A DNA stretch of 64,000 nt, from positions 1 to 64,000 of the forward strand of contig SGPM01000100.1 of the NCBI GenBank assembly GCA_004802725.1. Reading direction: 5' to 3'. This document shows, in pieces, positions 37,809-51,266 of this stretch. The position numbers and the translations under genes were made by a program. The DNA is from Antrodiella citrinella (Eukaryota; Basidiomycota; Agaricomycetes; Polyporales; Steccherinaceae). The first letter of the stretch is position 1. Each line of letters opens with the position of its first letter. The notes beneath the pieces are model-generated. The model ran no database searches and was not told where the DNA came from. It saw only the letters and a program-made list of their open reading frames with translations.

Positions 37809-39354
37809 ATGCCAGACGCTACATCCACTGCCGATTACAGTAAGGTCGGAGTGACCAAGCGGACGAACCAGGACGAGCACTTTAAGCAGACCGTTGCACG
37901 CTTGGAACAAATCCAAGGCCAGTTCACGTCGTTCCCTAGGAATAGCCGGCTGAAGGGAAAGGTGTGCGTGATCACTGGTGTTGGGTCGTTGAAGGGTATT
38001 GGGTGCGTGCGTTCAATTAGTCTCACTTTCTCACTCGGAGTTGAATAGCGACTCTGGTGGGAACATCAGGAGGGCTTCAGCGATTAAATACGCACATGAA
38101 GGTGCGAGGGCATTGTGCAAGGTTTCAAATAGCGTGTATTCATGATTCAACCGTTTTCAGGAGCTCAGCACTTGTATTTGCTGGACTTTGATGGGTCAAA
38201 TCTTCCGGACTTGAAGAGTACGATCCAAAAGGCGTATCCAGATGTGAAGGTATGATTAGAGACAGTCCCTCTACTTCAAAGACTGTTACTCATGTGTATG
38301 CATAGGTCACGACCATTCAGGCAGATGCTTCCGACGAGGAAGCTATTGCCGGTGTCTGCAAGCAAGCACTCCAGGAGGAGGGACGTCTTGATGTTTTCTT
38401 TGCCAACGTCGGTTCACACTACTTTCAGCAATATGCTGTGCTTACAAGGATTAAATTCATAGGCCGGCGTATCGACTCACCAACATCTCCATGATATTGG
38501 CTCGGAACAGTTCATGAAGACTTTGAAAATCAACGTCTTATCGTATGTATATAGCACAATGGGACTGATGCAATTTTCTGATCTTCATCTTGACAGATGC
38601 TTCCTCGCTGTCAAGTTCGCCTCTGCCGCCATGCAGAAGACGAATGCTTCTCGCGGCAAAGAACTGAGTGGTGGGAGTATCATTCTGACTGCATCTGGTC
38701 TGTGTTCTATTCCCCTATCATTTCGGTTCATATTCTAATGGTGACATCGCTTCAAGTCGCCGGACTACAGTCTGGAGCTGGAACATTAGATTGTGAGTGT
38801 ATTAATTCATGTCCCTGGGATCGGTCGGTCCTGAACATATTCCCCGGCTTTCAGACAGCGCGAGTAAGGCTGCGTAAGTTCTTGTTCGCTCCGCGTCATA
38901 TCATCTCTTAACTTCTTAAACTCGTAGGGTCGTGAATATGGCCAAAACTGCGCCCTACCAGTTGCAGAAGACCGGTATTCGCGTGAATGCGATTTGTCCG
39001 GGTCTCATCGAGACTGGAATGACCACAACGACCTTCGAATATGCTAAAACGCGAGGAACACACGCTAAAATTGGCCAGCTTAACCCGCTGGGTCGCTATG
39101 GTATCGCGCAAGGTGAGTAGTATTATTGCAGCACGTGTTTCTCATGCTGATGGTTCGTCAGAAATCGCGAATGTAGCTCTGTTCTTGGCGTCAGGTTCGT
39201 GTCCACTTACCTTTTCTTCTACAATTAGGTATACGTCATCTGATCATATGTGACCTTGCGTCCAGATGATGCAAGCTACGTGAACGGCGCGGCCTATGCT
39301 GTAGATGGGGGGTTGTCGGCATCGTTGCCTGTAGCACCAGGGCGGTGGGCATAA
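37809..39354 (+). CDS. Short-chain dehydrogenase/reductase with FabG-like active site
   Basis: Many small exons, starting MPDATSTADYSK at 37809 and ending GRWA with TAA at 39352-39354. The N-terminal extension of about 50 residues precedes VCVITGVGSLKGIG, a cofactor motif with the long spacing common in basidiomycete SDRs. Next come YLLDFDG, ADASDEEA, FFAN spliced to AGVSTHQH (NAG motif), the catalytic Ser region SIILTASVAG, LDYSASKAA (YxxxK, split between exons), then NAICPGLIETGM and the C-terminal YVNGAAYAVDGGLSA typical of the 3-oxoacyl-ACP-reductase-like branch. NAD(P)-dependent; substrate unknown. Not closely similar to the SDR at 26949. Confidence 0.92.
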
Positions 39355-42300
39355 GGCTTGAAGCCGGTGTTACATGATCTACTTTTCGTGACGTCGCTGC
39401 ATGTAACATCATATCTGTAACTGGTGCAGTAGCTAGATATAACATGGACGGGGCGAATGGTCCCTTTGCTTGAGCGAAGTGTAGAGTTGGACCTTCAAGT
39501 TGAATCATGACTGCTGTGAGTGTGGGGTCACTGTACTAATCACGCAATGTTTTGGAGTGTCTTCAGAATAGATTGCAGTTATGTTTATGGATGAACAGTA
39601 ACTCTGGTACGACAAACTATCAACCTCGACTCCTCTGCCGATGACAATAACATGTACATGCTAGCTACGGAGATTTGGAAGGAATACGAGCGTCACGGAC
39701 GTATCGTATCCATCTCCGCGTGAAATGAACCAGAAACCTGGAGCTTATGTGACGTTCATATTGTTGCTAGTGAGCTGATGAGTGCTTTCTGTCACATGCG
39801 ACCAGAATTGCGCTCGAATCTTGGGCGATGGTGGACGGCAACGACTTGAGATCGACCTTGGGGGAGCAAACAAATCGCAGAGTAACCCAGGATCGCAATG
39901 CCGATGCTGACTAGATCAAGTGTGAAAAGCGGACGAGGTAAGTAATCGGTGAACGTGAGATCAAAGCCTAAGGACGCACCAATGAGAGCGATGGCCCGTC
40001 AACTTCATCACCCGAACCAGTTCAGTCTCGCAACCGACCAACGGCTTAGCACGACATGCTGGAGAGGTTTAAAGGTCGCTAAGTGAGAAAAGGACATGTC
40101 AGCGGCAGGTGAGAGCTTGATACATGCTATCTCTTACGTATACGATCCTGCTGACAGCAGTATGCGCGGAACGGGAAGCTCTCGCGGTGCTTCTTAGGCC
40201 ATTTCCGTATCCGGAACCTCGAGTGGTTCGAGGGTACACAGCACCATGGGCTGTCGTCGTTAAGATAATGTTGCACGACCACAGCAACAACCTCGAAGCC
40301 GTGTATCGATCCCACCTAGTAGTCTCGCGAAGATGATGACCATGTCAATGATCGGTGGTCGTCAGACGTAACATTGGCTAGCCAGAACTGACGAAGTCGT
40401 CCACAACTTAACGGAGAGCCCCTGGATAACATATTAGCGGTGGGACTCGTCGCTAAGACATGGGAATTGTACCTACCTTGCTGCCACAGACGACGCGCCA
40501 CTCCCTCAGCTGCCGCACAGCTCTACCTTCCTTCTCGACTCGCTGACCGCTAGTTGGTCGCTGCACCGAGCTATCTGAATCGGCGGATGTTAGAACGGGG
40601 ACTAGATAAGAGGTAACAAAAACTGGCAGTATAGTCCACACTTCTTCCATTCTCATGGTATGTATTCTGACCCTTAGACCGACCAGCAGTCAAGGACTAG
40701 GATGCATACCACGAGATGGAAAAAGTGGGGAGTATCCGACTGGACTGTTTGGCTGACTGGCTAGGATGTCCAACCCAACATCAGCCGGACGATCCCAAGG
40801 AAATAAAGTCGATCCTGGATTTACGGTCAATCAAAATAATCGCATAGGAAATATACACAATGGCTTACCACGTATCAACGAGCGAGGGGAGAAAATGTCG
40901 AGCAGGCATGTCGCTTCTCCATCCTTGTCCTATTTTTTGGCTGAAGAGGGAGGAGAGAAACAGCGGGGACAGCGATCGATACATTTGCCTCCGCTCTGCC
41001 TGCTCCTTATATGTGTGCGGTGCAATCTGTCGGATCAGAGCTGGTCGTCGGAGTCGGTGTTCGCACTCATTTTCTTTGTGTGTAAACACATTTTTCAGCG
41101 GCCATCTGCAGCCTGGAAACCACGCTGGACAGGGGAAGGTCCCAATGGCACAGGAGCCCGAGCGTGGTCGGCAGCCCATTCGTTGTCTTTCCTGGTACCC
41201 CAAATTCGGAGAAACTTGCCATGCAATGAACCCCGATATTAACGATCCGCTAGAATTTCTACTCCGCCACCCTCGAGCCTCGAGGCTCTGGTCCGCAAAA
41301 ATCACTACAGCTTATTGGTGAACCTCCCAGCATATTCCTCGACGGTTGCAAGTTCGTGGTGAATATGTTGGACCACATTCACCAAATCCAGCCATTTGCA
41401 AACGGCTATAGTTCAGCCACAGACCCTCAATTCTCCGTCACAAGCCTATCTGAAGTCTAATCTCGGTTGTCCGGTAACACCTCACCAAAACTCGCCGGTG
41501 CACTCCAACAGCTGTTCTGAAGATCTGAAGCTTGAAGCTTGAAGATGACAGCATGCCCCTTCCGCACCTATTCACTGCGTCCATGTAGGTGCTATGGACG
41601 AAAGCCTGACGAATATGGCGTGGGTAGATGATATCCACTTGATAAGTAAGCACACGCTGCGCAGAAACAATCGAAAAAAATCTCATTGTTGTTCCTGGTG
41701 ATAGAACAAACAAACATTTGAGATGCTTTGCAGTGCCACTTGGTTAGACTCTTGCGGATTCTAGACCGACCATGTTACATCTCCCGCCCATCGAACGATG
41801 ATTGTGCCAGTTGCACACAGCCGAATCCGTTAAAGGGTGCGTGAAAGTACGATCAATGTCTCATTGTTGACTTACACTGGCATATCGGTAGTGATCATCT
41901 GGTCTTGCGAATCGCTTTGTTCTGGGAAACGCGTCCGTGATCTGCTGGCAGCATTCTCTTCTCACTTTCTTCTTTCATCTTCTCTCAGCCCATATCGATG
42001 AAGGCTATGTGCCACTTCCCGTCCAGCGGTCCAATGGCTTCCAATGACGGCAAGATTTTGTTGATGGCACAGAGGGTGTGGCCAGCAGCAGCGGGTGGCA
42101 CCGTTGAATTTCAATGATCTACCCCTCGACACATCCAATCATATCCCCTGATAGCATCCTGCTGTCGCGAGCTCGTCACGGTTGCATCGTGTACGATGAG
42201 CAGCTGGTCTAACCTCATTGTAGCCTTTCCTCCGCTCTCCGTTGGCACCTGCCCCTTTCCTCCCGCACGACACGGAATGCCGCACCCTTCTTCCATGTCA

Positions 42301-42980
42301 TGTCGCCTCAATTTCGGTAGCAGCAAACCGCTGCACGAAGACGGCCCCATCCAGGAGTCACAACAAGCGATCGTGAAAGCTCAGCTCCCCATGGCTCTCC
42401 GCATCGATGGGTTTGTCTGTAACGCGATGTGATAGTAGGAGTAGTTGCGTGTGATGGCATGCAACTTCATCCACATACGAATATAGTGACGTGATCCGTG
42501 AAGTTATCCTGCCCGACACCCGGGCGGAATGAGTAGTCATGGCCTCAGCGTCGCCGAGTTGTTTCAGGTGCGTTACGTGTAGTCCGAGGTATACATACGT
42601 TTCTGATGCACTGAGTTGACATACTCCATGTGTTTCCCGGTTTGAGGTGCTCAGCTTGGACCGAGGCTTGGACCGGGCGTGATTTGACTCAGTGGATATC
42701 GATCGGCTGTTTACTGTGGGTGTTCAGCATTCAAGCTACGGCGGATCCATTGGTTCCGACAGTCGGAACTATGTGCGCTACTGTTTGTGCTTCATGTACT
42801 GTCGATGAACATACTGTGGCCCTTTGCTACGCTACGCCACGGCTGTAGGCATACGATGACGTCACGTGCATAGACAGAAACAAAACACCCGTGCTGTCCC
42901 GCCCGATCGTTGGAGGTCCGTCGACAGAGGTGAGGCAATGCGTACAACTCTATTTCGAACCACCACCATCGCCGTCCGCC
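39355..42980. other. Gene-poor region of about 3.6 kb
   Basis: Only short, unrelated open frames occur on both strands (for example 40766-41242 plus, 40865-41305 minus) and none carries a recognisable motif. The sequence is not obviously repetitive. Near the right end is TGACGTCACGTG (42857-42868), 113 bases before the next ATG. I find no tRNA or transposon end by eye. Confidence 0.45.
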
Positions 42981-45060
42981 ATGTCCATTCCTGTTGCCAC
43001 ACCCAAGCGCGTCTGCGTCGTAGGTGCAGGTGCCTCCGGCATGTCTGCGGCGTATGCGCTCAGCAAACACCCCGAGAAGTATCAAGTGACCGTTTTCGAC
43101 AAGGAAATTCTAGCTGGAGGCATGGCCACTTCCTTGGACATCGACGCCGGGAAGTACGGCGCAACGTATATTAATGACGGCGTTCAGGGCTGCAGTCCTG
43201 CCTTTGCGAATACTCTTCGCATGTTTCGGATGTTGGGATTCGAGCCGACAGAGGTTGGCATGCAGTACGTTCTCTGTCAAATGAATGACTTGTTCGCACT
43301 CACCCGCTCCTTAGAATCAGCTTTGGAAAGGACAAAGACTTCTGGACGAACGTCTTCCCGACAGAATTGACTGTCCAGTTCCAGAATGACATAGCCAAGT
43401 TTGGGACCGCGCTAAAGGTCATCAAGAAGCTGGAAGTCCTATTTGCCCTAATTCCCGTGCATGTGATGCTGCGCATATTTCGATTCTCGAAGGATTTTGG
43501 GGAGAAGATGGTCTATCCGCTCGTTGCACTGTTCTTCGGGACTGGAAACCAGACACCGTACATTTCAAGCGCGATCCTGGTATGTCCTTTCAGCCATTAG
43601 TTGTAGTCTGGCACTCAGCCAAATGCTATTATGCAGGAGCGCGTCTTCATGGACTCCAGTATGCGATTGTTTGAGTACAATAAGAAGAGCTTGTTGGCCA
43701 GTATACCAAGCATGTATGCCTTTCCGAAGGTCCGTATTGAAGTCTGACTCTACACTTGCCTTACATGAGACTGATTTACACAATTTATATCACAGCTGCA
43801 CGACGTGTATCAAGCGTGGCGATCAGACATTTCGTCTCGTGGCAATGTTAATTTCAAGCTCGGACATACGGTAACCCGAGTCGTATCTCGGAACGCCAAC
43901 CGAGGAGGAAGTAAAGTGGGGCCTGTTCAGATCGAATACAAGGCATCTCAAGGCGATCTAGAAGACGCGGTGCAGACAGCCAGCTTTGATGAGCTTGTTC
44001 TCGCAATTGACGCAGATTCTGCGCTGCGACTTCTTGGCCGCAAAGCGAGCTTCATGGAGAAGCGTGTTCTTGGCTCTGTGAAGTATCTTTATGACGTGAC
44101 GATAACCCATAGCGATCTTGATTATATGAAGAAGGTCTGCCATTTATTTCAGCCAAAAACGATATCGAACTTACCGCTTGTTTTCACGTAGCATTACGAA
44201 GTTGACTACAAAGCCGCACATAACGCACCTATCTCGCAAGAATGGTCTGAACAGGAGCGAGCGGAGACTGAAGAAGCCTTCTCCTTTGCGTCAAAGCAAT
44301 TCCGCCCGCTTTACTACACCATGCAATACCCGGAAGATAAATCCAAGATCGAAATGAGCTTTGATCTCACCCACTACCAACCGCAGTTTCGTGGCGCAAC
44401 TTCTGCAGGACTGTCGAGCTCCAAGGGCACGCCAAGTGACCAACATGAGGCGAAGCACATGCCTCAGGTGACTCAGCACGACGCCCAACGGTCCACAGAG
44501 GGGGATGTTGGTTCTCTAGCTCGCACAGGTCAAGACGCAGATGGAAATTCCGAGCCACCACTGGAAAAACACGTCTTTCAGACCATTTTCCTCGACCGCG
44601 ACGGCTCACAAGACTTGTGGACATGGGATGAGATTCCTGAAGAGAAGCGTATTCACGAGAAATGGTGGAAGCAGCAGAGTCACAGGTGGCAACATTATGC
44701 CTCCGTCGTTCCCTTCATGATGTTCATAAACGGCAAACATCATACGCAGTGAGTCAATCTCGTGTCGACGGAGATGGCATCTACTTAATGCTTGTTCGCA
44801 GATTCGCGGGTGCATGGTCTGGTATGGAGAATTCCTGCCCTCATGCGCTAATTCATCATAGCTGACGTATCTTCTGCTCTCTGACAGTCTTGAACATGCA
44901 CGAGCTGGCCGTCACCTCTGGATTCGCCGCGGCGTACCGTCTAGGAGCACAGTTTCCATTCAAAGGTGATAGGGACTGCGAGAGATTGTTTAAGTTATAC
45001 CTAGGATTGAGCCACGGTACAAGGTTGAGAAAGGAAGACAGGAAGGGATTTTTCGGATGA
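42981..45060 (+). CDS. FAD/NAD(P)-binding amine-oxidase-like protein
   Basis: The start ATG at 42981 gives MSIPVATPKRVCVVGAGASG, an N-terminal dinucleotide-binding Rossmann motif (GxGxxG), followed by the acidic ribose-binding end TVFDKE and LAGGMATSLD, typical of flavin-containing amine oxidase and phytoene-desaturase-like proteins. Exons continue through QISFGKDKDFW, FGTGNQTPYISS and ELVLAIDADSALRLLG (a second nucleotide-contact strand). The protein ends VLNMHELAVTSGFAAAYRLGAQFPF...GFFG, with TGA at 45058-45060. A predicted helix-rich region with hydrophobic residues (LEVLFALIPVHVMLRIF) could contact membranes. About 600 residues. This is a common basidiomycete protein of unknown substrate. 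An upstream in-frame extension to 42891 lacks an ATG. Confidence 0.88.
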
Positions 45061-45615
45061 TCCTACGCAATGAATGTCCTCATGTCTGCCTCAATCCTGT
45101 ATTGTTACTGCGTTTCTGATCACACGAGGCTATTGATCCGTACAGTCCTCGCCGCAATCGTCAGACGGAGGAGAAAGGTAAGTAGGATTACCTCCCGAAA
45201 TTAGCATACTCCGACCTCGAAGACGGTGGTCGAGATTCTAGATCGCAATCTCGAGCATGGAAATCACCTTCCATGGAGTGTCGGATTTCCTTACGGTGCC
45301 TACGACGGTAGCATTAGCCCGCACCCGATGCTCGTGCCTTCATGTTCGACGGTTAAATTCGAAGAGCGAATGGTGGTTTGGGATGGCAAGCGCGGACATT
45401 GGTGTGGATGATGACTACATCCCTGAGCTGAAGCCTGGCAATGATTCACCCTGGCGACAAACCAGCACGCAAGAATGGCTCTGCAAATGCATCAAAGTGA
45501 CATAAGGAGACAAGCAATATATTCAAGACCACAATCAAGAGCTACTCTTCGAACCTTAGTGGCCCAAAAGCCAAGTCCGCCGATGGATCATATCGGTGGG
45601 GATGGCATTGTACAC
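45061..45615. other. Convergent intergenic region
   Basis: Lies between the 3' ends of the flavoprotein gene (plus) and FPR4 (minus). No gene seen. Confidence 0.5.
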
Positions 45616-47123
45616 CTAGTTGATCTGGACAACCTTGACCTCTGCATCATCATGTTAGCTTTCGAAATGGACAGTCTAGAGTTAGAGCCTCACCGAAGAT
45701 GAGGGTGCTGTTTGCGGGAATGCCATTTTGCTTCTTGTTACCGTAAGCTTGTGCTGGTGGAACGGTGATAAGACGCTCGCCACCCGCCTGCATGCCAGCG
45801 ACGCCTGCGTCCCAGCCCTTGATGACTTCACCCCGTCCAAGGCGGAATTGGAACTGTAAACGAAGCTATAAGCCAAGGTGTACACGAAACAGATGAAAAC
45901 CTCATACTGGTTTCCCCTTGGTGTTGGAGTCGAAGATGGACCCATTCTGTAGTTTCCCAACGTAACGAACGGACACCCGGTCACCCGCCTTCGCAGCAGG
46001 ACCGCTTCCAGTTTTGTTGTCTGCGATCTTGACGCCACCTGCAAGCACCTTAGGGTCAGCGAGCTGGGGCTTTTTCGCCTTGTCCTCCTTCTTCTCTTTC
46101 TTGTCCTTCTTCTTCTCGGCCTTGGGTTCAGCACTGTCCTCTCCAGTAGGTATGGCTTCGCCGTTCTCAGCCTTGAGCTTCTTCTGCTTCTTCTTCTCCT
46201 TTTTGGATAGCTTAGGCTCCCCATCCTCGGCATCGTCGCTTTCACGAGATCGCTTTTTAGAATCGTTAGGAACGAGCGCCACAGTGAGATCATCATCGTC
46301 GACTTCTTCGAAACGTCTGTCGAGGCAGAGGCCGTGCTTAGTTGTCGCCTTGTAAGAAGTAAGAGACGTGGACCTACGGAGTTTCCTCATCGCTGACAAT
46401 GTCAAGCTCATTCGGGTCCATCTCAACGTCAGAGCTGACGTCACGCAAGTCATACGCGTCGTCGCTGTCGTCGTCAGAATCATCGGAGTCGGTAGGGAGG
46501 CTGGTCGCGGTTGGGCTGATCTGTGGGAGGCGTTGAGTGGATCGCGTCGTTGGTCTCAAGAAGTTGGACATACCGATGTAGTTGCCAGTGAGATAGACAG
46601 CGCTATGTGAAAAAAAATTAGGCCACAGGTACACAATGAATTATGGCGTGTGAACGTACTTCTTGCCTACACTTTCGAACAAGTACTCTTGGTCGCCCTC
46701 GAGAATGATGTTGACCATGCTTTGCTCAATCTACAAAGGTGTAAAGCTTGAGTCAGTGAGCCGTCAATATGAGAAACGCCATGGTGCTTACCTTGCCCGG
46801 AGTCAGTGAGCAGAGAATCGTGCTGATCGGCTCTTCAGAGCCTGGCTTGTCCTCAGCTTCATCGTCCTCCTCGCCCTCCTCCTCATCGTCACTCTCATCA
46901 CCAGAAGGTCCAATGTAGACGAGCTTTACGGACGTGCGGCCGTTCTCGTCAACAAGGCTTTCACCCAACGCGACATTTGTTACACGGAGGTCGCTGAGAG
47001 GTACGACAGCCTGGGTCTCACCAGGCTCAAGCTTGAGACTCCTGGAGAAGGGGAACGTCATCAGAACAGCAAACGACACGTCTCACAGTTGTGCTCATAC
47101 CAGATAGCAACAGCGGTGGCCAT
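45616..47123 (-). CDS. FPR4: Nucleolar FKBP-type peptidyl-prolyl isomerase and histone chaperone
   Basis: The start ATG is at 47121-47123. The first coding exon is 23 bases (MATAVAI plus part of Trp), then an intron leads to [14 protein letters not shown], the nucleoplasmin-like N-terminal fold. Acidic tracts ([17 protein letters not shown] and a second Asp-rich block) and a Lys-rich block ([13 protein letters not shown]) follow, as in yeast Fpr3/Fpr4, and should direct it to the nucleolus and bind histones. The C-terminal FKBP domain has [54 protein letters not shown] and AYG. The last exon completes [11 protein letters not shown] (TAG 45616-45618). It isomerises prolines, including those of histone tails. 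Its promoter is shared with ARPC4 in only 130 bases. Confidence 0.94.
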
Positions 47124-47253
47124 TTTCCGAATGTGTGGTTGGTGAAGAAGATTTCTTGAACCGTCGCGAACAAGCGCGTCTGCCAAATTAGAGGGTGTTA
47201 ATCAAACTCCGCCTGAATCCTTCCCTCTCTCTTCACTCACGATCTCTAACACA
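47124..47253. promoter_or_regulatory. Compact bidirectional promoter of FPR4 and ARPC4
   Basis: Only 130 bases separate the two start codons. On the ARPC4 side there is a long pyrimidine run (about 47217-47250) before the ATG. Both leaders and any shared elements must fit here. No TATA was seen. Confidence 0.6.
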
Positions 47254-48106
47254 ATGGTGAGCAACTCTATAGGCTCATGTTACGAATATCAACTGATTTG
47301 ACTCAAATGTGTATCTGTGACAGTCTAACACACTACGACCCTATCTCGCCGCTGTGCGGTCAACGCTGACTGCGGCACTCACGCTGGAAGACTTCGCCTC
47401 CCAGGTATGGCAGGACGTACAAGATAGATCCAGCGGGATCGTTGCTGAAATTATAATAGATTGTTGAGCGTCACAACAAGCCAGAGGTTGAAGTTGGGTG
47501 CGTCCAATGACTGTTCTGTTTTATGCAAACGTATACTCAATAATCCGTTGTACAGTACCTCTAAGGAGGTATTACTTAACCCGCTCATGATCTCAAGAAA
47601 CGAGAACGAGAAGGTCCTGATTGAGCCTTCAATCAACTCTATTCGACTGAGCATCAAGATCAAGCAAGCAGACGAGATTGAACGGATACTTTGTCACAAG
47701 TTCACGCGTTTCTTGATGCAGAGAGCGGAAAGCTTTGTTGTGCTGCGCAGGAAACCGGTCAAGGTGCGCTCATTGAATTCTAAGCAAAGCGACTTCAAAA
47801 CTCACTCTATCCCAGGGATATGATATTTCGTTCTTGATCACCAACAACCATACGGACACCATGCTGAAGCACAAAATCGTGGACTTCATCATCCAGTATG
47901 TGGCGGACGTTCTGTTGTTGCGTTTGTCATCTCATGATTGTCATCAGATTTATGGAGGAGGTCGACAAGGAGATTAGTGAGATGAAGTTGAGCCTCAATG
48001 CACGAGCGCGTGTAGTTGCAGAGTCGTATCTCCTCAATGTATGTCCCCTTGGATTTCTGAAGAGGGTCATACTGATCTCCCGCTGTCTCTGCAGTTCACC
48101 TCCTAA
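47254..48106 (+). CDS. ARPC4: Arp2/3 complex 20-kDa subunit (ARPC4/Arc19)
   Basis: A core subunit of the actin-nucleating Arp2/3 complex at endocytic patches. The first coding exon is the ATG alone (47254-47256). The next exon begins at 47324 with [15 protein letters not shown]. The rest matches the highly conserved family: [81 protein letters not shown] and [14 protein letters not shown], ending FTS with TAA at 48104-48106. About 168 residues, family length. The start was chosen because the ATG is followed directly by a GTGAGC donor and all other exons are in phase. Confidence 0.97.
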
Positions 48107-48530
48107 CCACGTGGTATCTCGAATACACCTCGCGCGCTGGTTCTCCTTTACTTCTTTCATCTTGAAAGCCTATTTGGAGACCGTGTACGTAGAGAAAGTA
48201 ATTGCTGCCCGCTGTAATTCTAGAATACTCTCCCAAGGAGTTTCAGTTTCGGAAGTCCTCATCCCTTTCATGATGAGTATACGCTGAGGCTCGCTGAATG
48301 GACAAGCACTCGTGGCTAGTGAGAATGATTCCACAAGGTCAGTCGTGGATGCCAGGCCCGCTACCATTTGATCACGTGTCACATACGTCACGAGCGCCTT
48401 TTTCGATGAAAGAGGCATTCACGCGGCCCGCCATCAATCATCATCAACTTGAAGTTGCTCTTTACTATCACCTCCACCGTCGAAAGCTGCTTTCACCGTC
48501 TCCTTACCGCGGTTCTGTACGCCAGAGACA
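48107..48530. other. Intergenic region between ARPC4 and the FIT protein
   Basis: The 3' flank of ARPC4 and the promoter of the next gene. A CACGTG-like ATCACGTGTCACATACGTCACG stretch occurs near 48370-48392. No gene seen. Confidence 0.45.
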
Positions 48531-49435
48531 ATGCACCTCGTCGTCGCCTCTACTCTTGCTGTCGTAACCGCCGTCGTGTTCTGCGGGACTCTTTACTCAG
48601 TCGTTTACGAAACGTATCTCGACACCTCCAATCCTCTACTCACGCATATCCCTCACCCTCTCCACCATACGCACTATTTCGCGTCCAAGAGAAATTTCCT
48701 CAATGTGTATTTCATAAAGAAAGCATGGGGATGGGTCTCACTCTCATTCCTAGCCCTATTCTTCACGAGCCCCCCCGCAGTCCGCACAAGGCAACGTGTA
48801 TTCCAGTTTGCAATGGACACCGCCGTATGGCTGGTCTTCACCAGTTGGTTCTTTGGTGCACCAGTTTTGGAGCGCATTATAGCAAATACAGGAGGAGAAT
48901 GTGTTCTACCACTTCCGGAGGGTGGAATCATCACGGTTCCAACCGACCTGTGTTATACGAGGACTACCATCTCTTCCGCAACACATCCCGCACTCTTCGC
49001 TGCGTCCCTCATCATGCCTGATGCGTCATTCCATGCGCAACCGCGTCTCAGACGTGGTCATGACGTCTCCGGGCACATATTCCTCCTCACCATGTCGGTA
49101 CTCTTTCTGGCAGACCAGTTGAGGCATTCGTTCAAACGCATGCCCTCTTCCTCATCTGGTGGTCGTGATGACCAGGTATCCTGGCCGCCTCTGCATATTT
49201 GGGCTGTCCTTTGGAATATTGCGCTTGTTGTTGTCTCGGTGTTCTGCCTGTACACCACGAGTGTGTACTTCCACACGCCATTCGAGAAATTGACTGGGTT
49301 CTGTAAGTGTTATTTCTTCTGTTGTTTTCTTTATCTAACGCTCTGTCCCATCTAGTGCTTGGTGTATTCGGTTTTGCCTTGACGCAAATTCCCATACTGT
49401 TGGACGTACCACACCTCCATGATAAAGCTGCATGA
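48531..49435 (+). CDS. SCS3: FIT/SCS3-family fat-storage-inducing membrane protein
   Basis: An ER membrane protein of the FITM family, reported as acyl-CoA diphosphatases needed for lipid-droplet budding and ER phospholipid balance. The ATG at 48531 begins with a hydrophobic segment (VVASTLAVVTAVVFCGTLY). Further membrane segments include WGWVSLSFLALFF, WLVFTSWFFGAPV, IFLLTMSVLFLADQL and IWAVLWNIALVVVSVFCLY. The family His motifs are both visible: RRGHDVSGHIFLL and, near the end, YFHTPFEKLTGF. One intron (from about 49303 to 49355) rejoins TGF to LLGVFGF, and the protein ends HDKAA with TGA at 49433-49435. About 280 residues. Confidence 0.93.
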
Positions 49436-49645
49436 TGCATTCATTATCCGTTGGTATGTTGGCTACATCTGCGTCCGTATCACCAACTCATGTGATCATC
49501 TGTAGATGTCACTAGTAAGCTTGGACATTCACGCATCTGTAATTGTAACGTTTTCCAATGCATTTGCACACGGTGTTACTACTACATGATACACATTGAG
49601 CACTGAACCTACACGTCGCATCTATTTTCTTACCCCTTCTTTTGT

Positions 49646-51266
<1,621 letters not shown>

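Noticed and set aside
40190..40240. GTGGTTCGAGGGTACAC, resembling a tRNA B-box
   Set aside because: No matching A-box or cloverleaf arms within the right distance on that strand.
40766..41305. Overlapping open frames of about 150 codons on both strands
   Set aside because: Composition is irregular, the frames overlap antisense to each other and no family motif is visible.
42857..42868. TGACGTCACGTG composite (CRE plus E-box) upstream of the flavoprotein gene
   Set aside because: TGACGTCA also occurs within the SNF2 gene (9763-9770) and in FPR4 coding sequence (about 46435), so its occurrence is near chance. No supporting evidence beyond position.
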